Shown piece by piece: positions 26,901-34,144 of a stretch of DNA of 64,000 bases; position 1 is the first letter of the stretch; each line of letters opens with the position of its first letter. The notes below the pieces were generated by a model. That model was given only the letters and a program-made list of their open reading frames with translations. It did no database searches and was not told the origin of the DNA. The translations under genes and the position numbers were made by a program. The stretch lies in the NCBI RefSeq assembly GCF_041624475.1, contig NZ_JBFJUX010000006.1, positions 62,001-126,000 on the forward strand, in the 5' to 3' direction. Source of the stretch: Litorivivens sp041624475 (lineage in GTDB: Bacteria; Pseudomonadota; Gammaproteobacteria; Pseudomonadales; Spongiibacteraceae).

Positions 26901-28692
26901 CAGCGGCGGCAACCGGGTAGAGGTCCTCCAGCAACAGGCGCAGACCGAGATTGTTCAGGCGCGGCTGGATATCTGACAGGGGTAGGGGCTGTGTTTTGAA
27001 ATAACAGCGCAGTTCCACCCTGTTTTCCAGTCGCGATATATCCCGGTACAGGCGCACTGATATGGGCTCTTCAGCGCTGTGCAGTTTCTCCAGATGTTCA
27101 ATATCCGAGAGTGCCTTTTCTGGCGATGTTTTCGCGGTGTAGGCCGCGCTGAAGCCGTCCACATAGTAGCGGTAGATGGCCTGGGCCTGTTTGCGTTCGT
27201 AACGCTCATAGATCAGGTCTTTCAAGCGGCCCTGCCAGCTTTCGGTAATGCCGGCGACCAGGGCTTCCAGGGATTCGCTGTCTACCCGCAGTGGCGAGTC
27301 GGGTTGCAGTCGAGCGATCAGCTGCAGCCGGGCCATGCGCGAGTCGGTGAAAAAGATATTGAATTCGCAGCTCGCGGCGTTGAGGGCGGTGGCGACGACC
27401 TTCTGAATACGTTCGCGTACCTGTTGGCTGTAATTTTCGCGGGGAATATAGACCAGGATCGAATAATAGCGGTGAAAGGGGTCGGCGCGACTGAACACCC
27501 GGACTCGGTTGTGCTCTTCAATGGCCAGCACGCCCATGGATATTTTGTAGAGCCCTTTGGTGCTGCTTTGGAACAGTTCGTCGCGGGGGAAGGTCTCCAG
27601 AATCTGCAACAGCATTTTGGCGTTGTGGCTTCCGGCCGGGAAGTGGGCCATATCCATGACCGCGCGAATGCGATCAGCCAACAGTGGGATATCCAGCGCT
27701 CGACTGTTGTAGGCCGCCCGGGTCATTAATCCGAAGAAGCGGTGTTCTCCGGTCAGCTTGCCGTCTTCGTCAAAGTCCTTGATTGCGATGTAGTCCATGG
27801 GTACGAAGCGGCGCACGGGTGAAACGTCAGTCGACTTGGTAATGGTCAGCACCCGGCGGCTGTCCAGGTAGTTTTCCAGCGTTCTTTGACGTTCGGCCGG
27901 ATCGCTGATGTGCTCCCAGGGTGCAGATTCCAGTTTCAGCCCTAGCCGGGTGTGAGGCGCGACTTGAAGCGATCGCTTGCCATCTCTTTCGGTCAGGTTG
28001 AGCTTCACATAGCCGATAAAAGTGAGGTTGTTTTCGGCAATCCAGCCCAGAAAGTTGGTGATCTGGCGGCGCGCCCGAGGTTTCAGCGGCGCCGGACTGT
28101 TCTGGTAATGCTCGCGCAGGGACACGGCTTTTGCCCGCATGGCTTTCCAGTCTTTGACTACCACTTCTATATTGGCCAGGGTTTCATGCACCCGTTTTTT
28201 CAGCTGGCTGATGGGCAGGGCGTTGATCGTGGGTTCCAGCTCATAGCGGACGAAAGACTCAGCCTGATAATCGGTGGTTTCCTGCTCTTTCCGATCCAGT
28301 GCGGTAATGCTTTGTAGCCGTCCGCGCCCGTCCCGTTTCACCCAGAGAATCGGGTGGTTGGATTGCAGTAGGTTGTAGCCACTGTCGTAGAGCAGGTTGG
28401 AGAGGGAGTCGAAAATAAAGGGCCGGTCAGCGGTGACCATCTCAAACAGCACGGTACCGCGCTCTTCATCTTCGTGGATATTGAGTTTAACGCTGTTTCC
28501 GCGGCGGGTGTTTGCGAGCTCGAGATGGTGGCGGGTGATATTGAACAGCTCGGCGCCGCTGCGACGTTTCAGCTCGTGCTGGTCGATAACATCCCAGTAA
28601 CGGTCGGCGATCCGAATGAGCTGTTGCTGCTCTTCCTTTGCGGCAACGGACTTGCGAATGTAGGTGTGGAGTTTGCTCAGATTTGATTTCAT
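23905..28692 (-). CDS. gdhB: NAD-specific glutamate dehydrogenase, 180-kDa class
   Basis: 1595-residue cytoplasmic enzyme that deaminates glutamate to 2-oxoglutarate and ammonium with NAD+, matching the L_180 GDH class of Pseudomonas. The N-terminal 700 residues are ACT-like regulatory domains. The catalytic region follows: RGGLRWSDRPEDFRTEVLGL, VKNAVIVPVGAKGGFV (substrate and lysine region), then the Rossmann part with GIGDMAGDVFGNGML and NGGIGTYVKA. A C-terminal helical domain of about 400 residues completes the class architecture. Length and motifs agree with the family. It lies on the minus strand 121 bases after the P450 gene and may be partly cotranscribed with it. It would supply 2-oxoglutarate, a plausible substrate for the Kor complex. 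Confidence 0.97.
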   Translation of the reverse strand: MKSNLSKLHTYIRKSVAAKEEQQQLIRIADRYWDVIDQHELKRRSGAELFNITRHHLELANTRRGNSVKLNIHEDEERGTVLFEMVTADRPFIFDSLSNLLYDSGYNLLQSNHPILWVKRDGRGRLQSITALDRKEQETTDYQAESFVRYELEPTINALPISQLKKRVHETLANIEVVVKDWKAMRAKAVSLREHYQNSPAPLKPRARRQITNFLGWIAENNLTFIGYVKLNLTERDGKRSLQVAPHTRLGLKLESAPWEHISDPAERQRTLENYLDSRRVLTITKSTDVSPVRRFVPMDYIAIKDFDEDGKLTGEHRFFGLMTRAAYNSRALDIPLLADRIRAVMDMAHFPAGSHNAKMLLQILETFPRDELFQSSTKGLYKISMGVLAIEEHNRVRVFSRADPFHRYYSILVYIPRENYSQQVRERIQKVVATALNAASCEFNIFFTDSRMARLQLIARLQPDSPLRVDSESLEALVAGITESWQGRLKDLIYERYERKQAQAIYRYYVDGFSAAYTAKTSPEKALSDIEHLEKLHSAEEPISVRLYRDISRLENRVELRCYFKTQPLPLSDIQPRLNNLGLRLLLEDLYPVAAADGTCYWVQDFRAQVAVDVNQLFWSDSSNFERAFVAIHQGLCDDDEFNRLLVSADVNWREAALLRAYCRYLKQLGSNFEQQYLSRLLVEHGSLARLLIDQFHARFSPDISDRETRCKKIEEQLQFGLEDVQSLDADRLIRSIKHLIQATLRSNYYLDDQQAVYALKFSPRDIPEAPAPRPRYEIWVHAPWVEAVHLRGDKVARGGLRWSDRPEDFRTEVLGLVKSQMVKNAVIVPVGAKGGFVCRALPTQGDRQAVQDEVINCYKTFIRAMLSITDNLVKNRITRPDRLVCHDDDDPYLVVAADKGTATFSDIANSISEEFNFWIGDAFASGGSNGYDHKKMGITAKGAWEAVKRHFREMGKDIQREDFSVLGIGDMAGDVFGNGMLLSKHICLKAAFNHQHIFIDPNPNPATTWKERQRLFKLPRSNWEDYDKRLLSKGGALYSRKDKRISPSTEACEALGLEPGDYTPDELIHALLKAPVDLLWNGGIGTYVKAEHETPQQVGDRANDAIRVNGSELRCAVVGEGGNLGLTQAGRIEYCRHGGRCNSDFIDNSAGVDSSDNEVNIKILLNQMVAEGELKQADRNRLLRQMTSAVEYNVLRNNYLQTQAISMLSMQAPERLGEQAELIRILERDAGLDRKLENLPDEKGLQARRTTGEGLTRPELACLMSYAKIHINKLLIESCVPEDPYLAQELVRYFPAKLVERFEKQIPNHRLWREIICTVVTNSLVNRMGNAFAHRLNDELGNSFEDMARAYTVARDLFGLRDLWKELETLDNKIDAGLQLKMMLEIRRLIKHVTLWLLNSKLPLTDIRSLIDRYQPEVRMLSENIDRYLSQGELTLLNDKLQHYQSEGVPEALARRVVTLKALYAAPDITWLKEQTRADAELAATLYFQLADTLEITWVRRQIEQLEAETRWHALARNALRDDLYQRHRDLCAKVAGEIKRKADPIKEIQAWVQQQSVQTDYLRDLIAEVRSTQQADYMSLSVILRQLGRLAA

Positions 28693-28762
28693 TGCGAATC
28701 CAAAAATGTCTTCTACAGCATGAGCTTAGTAGAAGACGTCGCGAATTCAACCTGAGGATTAC

Positions 28763-28792
28763 CGATCGCGCCCGCGATTACGCGCGCGATCG
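28763..28792. repeat. GC-rich stem-loop between P450 and gdhB
   Basis: CGATCGCGC (28763-28771) and GCGCGATCG (28784-28792) form a 9-bp stem with a 12-base loop, 21 bases past the P450 stop on the minus strand. No T-run follows in that direction. It may slow transcription or protect the upstream mRNA; terminator function is not shown. Confidence 0.35.
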
Positions 28793-28813
28793 CTCGGATA
28801 TTGGCAAGAGGGC

Positions 28814-30031
28814 TTAAACGGGTTCGGGATCAAACTCGATATGCAAGGTCTTCATGCTGTTCAGAAAGCTGGAGCGCATGTAGTTCGGCTTGTCGGCAAA
28901 GCGGGGGTTGCGCAGCCGTGGGATGATTTCGGCGAACATCACCTGCAGCTCAAGGCGGGCCAAGTGGGAGCCCAGGCAAAAGTGCTCGCCGATCCCGAAT
29001 GAGCGGTGCTCTTTGGCGTTGTTGCGGTGGATATCGAAGCGATCCGGATCGCTAAAGTGATCTTCATCGCGATTGGCAGAGGTGTAGTACATGATGACCT
29101 TGTCGCCCTTGCGAATCTGCTGGCCGCCGAGTTCTACATCTGCCATGGCGGTGCGGCGAAACTGCATGACCGCGGGCTCGTAGCGCAGGAATTCCTCCAC
29201 TGCATTGGGTATCAGTGAGGGGTCATCAATTAGCTCTTGGTGTTGATCCGGGTGCTCAATCAGCAGTTTCATGCCATTGGCGGTCACCGTGCGGGTGGTT
29301 TCATTGCCGGCGACCAGCAGCAGGAGGAAGAACTGGGCGAATTCATCGTCGCTCAGTTGCTCGCCGTCGACAGTGCCGGTAACCAGCATATCGATAAGGT
29401 TGTCACCGGGGTTAGTGCGGTGGTTTTCCAGGATTTTGTAGCCATAGGTATAGATTTCGGCGGCGGCCATCATGCCTTCTTCGGCCGTGGTTGACAGCTC
29501 GGGGTCGTCGGCGCCAATCATGACGTTGGTGTTGTGGAAGATCATATGGCGGTCTTCGTGGGCCACACCCATCAGTTCACAGATCACCTGTAGCGGCAGT
29601 TCGGCAGCGACTTCAGAAACAAACTCACATTCGCCGCGCGGCGCCACCTTGTCGACAATGTCTTTGGCCATGTCGCGGATATGGGCGAGTTTTGCCTCGA
29701 CCACTTTCGGAATAAACGCCTTGTTGACGATGCGGCGATACTTCAGGTGATCCGGCGGGTCCATGTTGAGCATCATCATGCGCTGCATGGCCACTTCTTC
29801 TTCGCTCATTTCCGACGACAGCGCCGTGCGCGCAGCCGAGGAGAACAGCTCAGGGTGTTTGGAGATGTACTGCAGGTCGTCGTATTTGCTGACTACCCAG
29901 TAGCCCACGTCGGTCAGTGGGTCTTCCTGCCAGTAGACCGGGCGCTCTTCGCGCAGGCGAGCGAAGTGCTCGTGCGGGATACCATTCTGGTAGGCGTCGG
30001 GGTCCAGCAAGTTCAGATGGGGGCAGCTCAT
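28814..30031 (-). CDS. Cytochrome P450, CYP125/CYP142-like
   Basis: 405-residue soluble P450. The heme-binding motif is SFGIGEHFCLGSHLAR with proximal Cys352. The I-helix oxygen motif is VAGNETTRT (about 240-248) and ExxR is Glu280-Arg283 in EEFLRYEP. The NMDPPDHLKYRRIVNKAFIP block and the tail MRSSFLNSMKTLHIEF resemble the CYP125/142/124 group, which hydroxylates terminal methyls of sterol side chains or branched lipids. No ferredoxin or reductase gene is adjacent. The ATG at 30031 follows a GGAG site; an in-frame ATG at 30052 is rejected. The racemase and isomerase nearby fit a steroid or isoprenoid pathway; the substrate is inference. Confidence 0.9.
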   Translation of the reverse strand: MSCPHLNLLDPDAYQNGIPHEHFARLREERPVYWQEDPLTDVGYWVVSKYDDLQYISKHPELFSSAARTALSSEMSEEEVAMQRMMMLNMDPPDHLKYRRIVNKAFIPKVVEAKLAHIRDMAKDIVDKVAPRGECEFVSEVAAELPLQVICELMGVAHEDRHMIFHNTNVMIGADDPELSTTAEEGMMAAAEIYTYGYKILENHRTNPGDNLIDMLVTGTVDGEQLSDDEFAQFFLLLLVAGNETTRTVTANGMKLLIEHPDQHQELIDDPSLIPNAVEEFLRYEPAVMQFRRTAMADVELGGQQIRKGDKVIMYYTSANRDEDHFSDPDRFDIHRNNAKEHRSFGIGEHFCLGSHLARLELQVMFAEIIPRLRNPRFADKPNYMRSSFLNSMKTLHIEFDPEPV

Positions 30032-30170
30032 GGCGGCGTCTCCGTGCAGCAATTGTTATAGGTTTAAAGGCCGCCTTGATGGTGACTAATACCCGTTAGT
30101 TTTGCAATGCCGCCGGTCTAGGCTTTTAGTCCAGCGGCATTTTTACCGATCACGGTTAGTAAAGTGGGTG

Positions 30171-30611
30171 TCACCACTCGCCGGTATTGGCCATGGATTG
30201 CCAGGGTTCCTGTGGTGCGAGAGCGTCGCCTTTCTGCAGCAGCTCGACAGAGATATTGTCGGGGGAGCGAACAAAGGCCATATGACCGTCGCGCGGCGGA
30301 CGATTAATGGTGACACCGCCGTCCTGCAATCGCTGGCAGAGGGCGTAAATGTCGTCGACCAGAAAAGCCAGGTGGCCAAAATTGCGGCCGCCGGAATAGC
30401 TTTCCGGGTCCCAGTTGTAGGTCAGTTCCAGGGTGGGGCGTTTTTCTTCTTTGGCCTGGGCTTCGTCATCCGCGGCGGCCAGAAAAATCAGGGTGAAGCG
30501 GCCCTTGTCGTTATCGTAGCGGGAGATTTCCTTCATCCCGAGCAGATTGCAGTAAAAGTTGAGGCTCGCGTCGATATCGCTGACGCGAACCATGGTGTGA
30601 AGGTATTTCAT
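30171..30611 (-). CDS. gloA: Glyoxalase I-type VOC protein
   Basis: 146-residue vicinal-oxygen-chelate protein resembling lactoylglutathione lyase, which converts the methylglyoxal-glutathione hemithioacetal to S-lactoylglutathione. The four metal ligands are all present: His5 (LHTMVRV), Glu62 (TLELTYNW), His80 (NFGHLAFLV) and Glu123 (SVELLQ). Paired beta-alpha-beta-beta-beta modules and normal length support glyoxalase I itself. Other VOC enzymes cannot be ruled out given the catabolic setting. It lies between the MDR reductase (54 bases upstream) and the P450 gene (139 bases downstream), all on the minus strand, so the three may form one transcript. Confidence 0.85.
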   Translation of the reverse strand: MKYLHTMVRVSDIDASLNFYCNLLGMKEISRYDNDKGRFTLIFLAAADDEAQAKEEKRPTLELTYNWDPESYSGGRNFGHLAFLVDDIYALCQRLQDGGVTINRPPRDGHMAFVRSPDNISVELLQKGDALAPQEPWQSMANTGEW

Positions 30612-30665
30612 GCCGAACTCGCCAGTGGTTAAAAGCGAGCACGCTAGAGGGCGGCGCCGACCTTG

Positions 30666-31694
30666 TCAAACCGGGTCGGCGAGTTTCAGCAGTTGCTTGC
30701 CCTGATTGCGGCCTTCAAAAAGCCGATTGAGAGTGGCGGGAATATTCTCAAAGCCTTCCTGAATATCTTCCCGGGTCTTGATCTTGCCCTCCAGTACCCA
30801 GGTGCCGAATTCGGCCTGAAATTCCTCGATACGGTGTAAATAGTCGAGCATGATAAAACCCTGCATACGAATACGCCGGGCGATCAGGGTCATCATATTG
30901 CGCGGTCCGGGGGGTGGTTCGCTGGCGTTATAACCCGCAATGGCCCCGCACAGCACAATGCGGCCGTGGTCGGCCATCTGTTCTATAGCCGCTTCCAGCA
31001 TATCGCCGCCAACGTTGTCAAAGAACAGGTCGATGCTCATCGGCGCGATGGCTGCCAGTCGCTCATTAAGGTCTTCATTGCGGTAGTCGATCACCTCATC
31101 GACACCGCATTCGGTTTTGAGCCAGTCACATTTTTCCGGGCCGCCAGCAATACCGATAACGCGGCAGCCTTTGAGTTTGGCAAGCTGGCAAACCACCGAG
31201 CCGGTTGCACCGGCCGCGCCTGAGACCAGTACCGTTTCGCCGGCCTTGGGTTGGCCCACATCGAACAGGCCGAAATAAGCCGTCATGCTGGTGCCACCAA
31301 AGGCCGACAGGGCCATATCAGGTGGTGTGCCGGCGGGCAGGGCATTCAAGCTGCCCGCGCTGTTACTGTCGAACACAGCATAGTCCTGCCAGTTGAGGAA
31401 GCCCATGACCAGTGTGCCGACGGGCAGGTCCTCGCGCTCGGACGCGACTACCTGACCAATGCCGGAGGCGCGCATCGGCGTGCCCAGCTCAACCGGCGGC
31501 AGGTAACTGGGTTTGTCGTCCATCCAGCCGCGCATGGCGGGGTCAAAACTAAGATAGAGGGTTTTGACCAGAACTTCCCCGGCCTCGAGATCGGGTGTTG
31601 GCAAGGGAACCTCGCGATAGCTAAAGGTATTGCTGTCGACAAAGCCTTGGGGGCGCTCAGTAAAAATCCACTGTCGGTTTATTTCGCTCATCAT
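30666..31694 (-). CDS. NADP-dependent MDR reductase (PTGR/CurA-like)
   Basis: 342-residue zinc-free medium-chain dehydrogenase/reductase of the leukotriene B4 dehydrogenase / curcumin reductase group, which reduces the C=C bond of enones with NADPH. The N-terminal catalytic domain shows LYLSFDPAMRGWMDD and PVELGTPMRASGIGQVVAS. The Rossmann domain carries TVLVSGAAGATGSVVCQLAKL and the DNVGGDMLEAAIEQM stretch. The start is at 31694 (MMSEINRQWIF), although ATG 31691 is equally possible; the in-frame extension to 32162 is antisense to the racemase gene and rejected. It is divergent from the racemase gene across a 154-base gap likely to hold both promoters. Substrate unknown. Confidence 0.88.
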   Translation of the reverse strand: MMSEINRQWIFTERPQGFVDSNTFSYREVPLPTPDLEAGEVLVKTLYLSFDPAMRGWMDDKPSYLPPVELGTPMRASGIGQVVASEREDLPVGTLVMGFLNWQDYAVFDSNSAGSLNALPAGTPPDMALSAFGGTSMTAYFGLFDVGQPKAGETVLVSGAAGATGSVVCQLAKLKGCRVIGIAGGPEKCDWLKTECGVDEVIDYRNEDLNERLAAIAPMSIDLFFDNVGGDMLEAAIEQMADHGRIVLCGAIAGYNASEPPPGPRNMMTLIARRIRMQGFIMLDYLHRIEEFQAEFGTWVLEGKIKTREDIQEGFENIPATLNRLFEGRNQGKQLLKLADPV

Positions 31695-31848
31695 TTTTAT
31701 TCCGTATGCTTTTTCAATAACACTATACTGGTGACTCGCACTTACTGAACGCGACACTAGCACGGTCATTATTTGAATAACATTTCCGTCAGGTAAGGTG
31801 GTTGCATCCTTGCTCGCGGGACGTATCAGGTAACAGGAGCCTCGTTGA

Positions 31849-33003
31849 ATGGGACCACTCTCAGGAATCCGCATTATTGAAATTGCAGGGATCGGCCCCG
31901 GCCCCTTTGCCGCCATGTTGCTGGCGGATATGGGGGCTGATGTTATTAGGATTGATCGCCCCGAGGTTTCCATGTTCGCCAACCAGACCGAGCTGGATTT
32001 TCTCAATCGCGGCAAGCGCAGCATTTGTATTGATTTGAAAAAAGACGGTGCGGTAGCGCTGGTGGAAAAACTGGTGCGCAGCGCCGACGGCTTTCTGGAA
32101 GGCTTTCGCCCTGGCGTGCTGGAAAAGTACGGGCTCGGCCCCGATGACTGTCTGGGCCTCAACGAGCGTCTGGTTTATGGCCGCATGACCGGCTGGGGGC
32201 AGGAAGGACCCCTGGCCAACCGCGCTGGCCACGATATCAATTACATAGCACTCGCTGGTGCTCTTGAGCCGATGGGGCGAGCCGGTGAAAAGCCCGCCGT
32301 ACCGCTCAACCTCGTCGGTGATTTTGGTGGTGGCGGTATGTTGCTGGCCTTCGGCATGGTGTGCGCTCTGCTTGAGGCGAAAAACTCCGGCAAGGGGCAG
32401 GTGGTGGATGCGGCGATGGTGGACGGTGCCTCGCTGCTGATGACCAGTATTTTCTCAGCCTTCCAGACCGGTTACTGGGGTGAGCGGGGCACCAACATGA
32501 TTGATGGCGGTGCGCCGTTTTACGAGGTTTACGAAACCGCTGACGGAAAATATGTCGCCGTCGGTGCACTGGAATCCCAGTTTTACCAGGTGTTGGTGGA
32601 ACGGCTGGGGCTTGCGGATTCGCTGCCGAATCAATACGACATGGAGCAGTGGCCGGCGATGAAAGAGCGCTTTGCCGAGGTGTTTGCTAGTCGAACCCGG
32701 GATGAGTGGACGCAGCTATTTGCCGATACGGATGCCTGCGTCACCCCGGTGCTGGCGCCCAACGAGCTCAAGGATCACCCACACCATAAGGCTCGCAATT
32801 CCATCGTTGAGCGCGATGGCGTATGGCAACCGCGAACGGCACCACGCTTCAGTCGCACCGACGGCGGCTCTCCCGCGGATGCAGTAGCGCTGGGCCACAA
32901 CAGCCACGAAATACTGACGGAGCTGGGTATCAGTGACGCAGACCAGCGGGAGCTGATCGCCAATGGCGTGGTAAGCGCTGCCGGACAGCGAATCGGTGAT
33001 TAA
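31849..33003 (+). CDS. Alpha-methylacyl-CoA racemase (family III CoA-transferase)
   Basis: 384-residue CaiB/BaiF-fold enzyme. Alpha-methylacyl-CoA racemase, rather than a generic CoA-transferase, is indicated by residues matching the mycobacterial racemase catalytic set: His128 (NRAGHDINYIALAG), Asp158 (NLVGDFGGGGM) and Glu242 (VAVGALESQFY). The start MGPLSGIRIIEIAGIGPGPFAAMLLADMG is typical. It epimerises 2-methyl-branched acyl-CoAs so that beta-oxidation can proceed, a step needed for sterol side chains and pristane-like chains. The ATG follows an AGGAG site at 9-base spacing. It is divergent from the MDR reductase and convergent, with a gap of only 5 bases, with the SnoaL-like gene. Confidence 0.9.
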   Translation: MGPLSGIRIIEIAGIGPGPFAAMLLADMGADVIRIDRPEVSMFANQTELDFLNRGKRSICIDLKKDGAVALVEKLVRSADGFLEGFRPGVLEKYGLGPDDCLGLNERLVYGRMTGWGQEGPLANRAGHDINYIALAGALEPMGRAGEKPAVPLNLVGDFGGGGMLLAFGMVCALLEAKNSGKGQVVDAAMVDGASLLMTSIFSAFQTGYWGERGTNMIDGGAPFYEVYETADGKYVAVGALESQFYQVLVERLGLADSLPNQYDMEQWPAMKERFAEVFASRTRDEWTQLFADTDACVTPVLAPNELKDHPHHKARNSIVERDGVWQPRTAPRFSRTDGGSPADAVALGHNSHEILTELGISDADQRELIANGVVSAAGQRIGD

Positions 33004-33008
33004 ACAAC

Positions 33009-33440
33009 TCAGCCATTAAAAAAGCTGAATAGGTAAGCGGTGTCGAAATACTCCCAGACTTCGATAATCTTGCCATCTGCGAAACGGAACAGGCTCTGGT
33101 AATCGTTGTAATAATCCTCGCCTGTGGCGGTTTTGGCTTCCAGGCTGAAGTGCAGATGAACGCGATCGTCTTCTGCGGTCATTGAGTGGTAGTGAAAAGT
33201 CATGCTGTCCTGCTGATAGAACTGCCCGACATCATCACCGAACATTGCCATAACCGCGTCAATGCCGTAGTGATCGCTGCCGCTGGCCGCTTCCGCCGTC
33301 GATTTCGGGAAATGCCAGGCGATGTCCTTGTGGAAAAAAGCCCCTATGTCGGCGTTTTCGCCGCGCAGGCGCTTGGCCAGCGTTTTCTGAAACGCCAGTA
33401 GCAGGGTTTTGTTCTGTTGCGGATCGGAGCTTGAAGACAT
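33009..33440 (-). CDS. SnoaL/NTF2-like protein
   Basis: 143-residue predicted NTF2-fold protein: an N-terminal helix pair (NKTLLLAFQKTLAKRLRGENADIGAFFHKDIAWHFP), a cone-forming sheet (MTFHYHSMTAEDDRVHLHFSLEAKT) and a C-terminal strand (KIIEVWEYFDTAYLFSFF). It shares the fold of the ketosteroid isomerase at 22.2 kb but lacks its YADDATVEDP and DVID signatures, so it should not be called an isomerase. Related proteins act as small-molecule isomerases, cyclases or dehydratases, or bind ligands. The start at 33440 has an AAAGG-type site. Function unknown; position next to the racemase hints at the same pathway. Confidence 0.7.
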   Translation of the reverse strand: MSSSSDPQQNKTLLLAFQKTLAKRLRGENADIGAFFHKDIAWHFPKSTAEAASGSDHYGIDAVMAMFGDDVGQFYQQDSMTFHYHSMTAEDDRVHLHFSLEAKTATGEDYYNDYQSLFRFADGKIIEVWEYFDTAYLFSFFNG

Positions 33441-33549
33441 CGGGTTACCTTTGGTTTGCCTGAAGTTGATGTGTTGTTATGGGTTGGCGGAGTATACGAG
33501 TCTGCCTGCCCGCTGTGAACGCAGGCTCTTACATCTCAGGAGCGTTGGC

Positions 33550-34005
33550 TTGAAAGAATTGCTTATTGTTTATCACACTCAGTCTGGCAGCTCCCAGCGG
33601 CTGGCCGAGGCTGCCTATGCCGGGGCGGTGGCTGAGAAAGAAATCAATGTCCGCTTGCTGCGTGCGATGGAGGCGGGCTCTTCCGACTTGCAGGCGTGTG
33701 ATGGCGTGCTGTTTGTGACGCCGGAAAATTTCGGCTATCTCTCCGGCGGTATGAAGGACTTTTTCGATCGCACCTACTACCCCTGCGAACCCGGCAGCCT
33801 GGCGCGACCCTATATGCTTATCGTCAGTTGCGGGAATGATGGGAGCGGCGCTGTCAGGCAGCTCGAACGTATCGTTAAAGGCTATCCCCTGAAAGCTGTG
33901 GCTGAGCCCTTGATCGTGCGAGGTGAGCCGCAGGCAGAGAATCTGGAGGATGCCAGCGAGCTGGGATTGAGCTTTGCCGCGGGTTTGGGGATGGGGATTT
34001 TCTGA
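33550..34005 (+). CDS. Flavodoxin-family protein
   Basis: 151-residue flavodoxin-like protein. The FMN phosphate loop is YHTQSGSSQRLAEAAYAGA near the N-terminus. It is followed by VLFVTPENFGYLSGGMKDFFDRTYY (second flavin loop, NADPH-dependent FMN-reductase-like) and LIVSCGNDGSGAVRQLERI. It probably serves as a small electron carrier or quinone/FMN reductase. The start is taken as a TTG at 33550, seven bases after a clear AGGAG site; no ATG fits, and the longer open frame back to 33409 lacks family similarity. It could supply electrons to the P450, but nothing in the sequence proves this. Confidence 0.75.
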   Translation: MKELLIVYHTQSGSSQRLAEAAYAGAVAEKEINVRLLRAMEAGSSDLQACDGVLFVTPENFGYLSGGMKDFFDRTYYPCEPGSLARPYMLIVSCGNDGSGAVRQLERIVKGYPLKAVAEPLIVRGEPQAENLEDASELGLSFAAGLGMGIF

Positions 34006-34032
34006 TCAGTCTGCCATTCCGACCGTTAATGC

Positions 34033-34061
34033 TTGAACTCGCTTCAAAAAAAACGCATTAT
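34033..34061 (+). promoter_or_regulatory. Candidate sigma-70 promoter for the first TonB receptor
   Basis: -35 TTGAAC (34033-34038) and -10 CATTAT (34056-34061) with a 17-base spacer containing an A8 run. It lies about 84 bases before the receptor start. The match is reasonable but was found by eye only. Confidence 0.4.
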
Positions 34062-34144
34062 TCCGATGTTTTCGGCGTCCACATGGGCGGTTACAGTGGT
34101 TCTGGTTGCCAATAGATTGCAGCCGATAATAATAAGGATTCAGC

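Noticed and set aside
30666..32162. 498-residue version of the MDR reductase
   Set aside because: The N-terminal 150 residues are antisense to the racemase gene and unlike the family; the start at 31694 gives a normal N-terminus.
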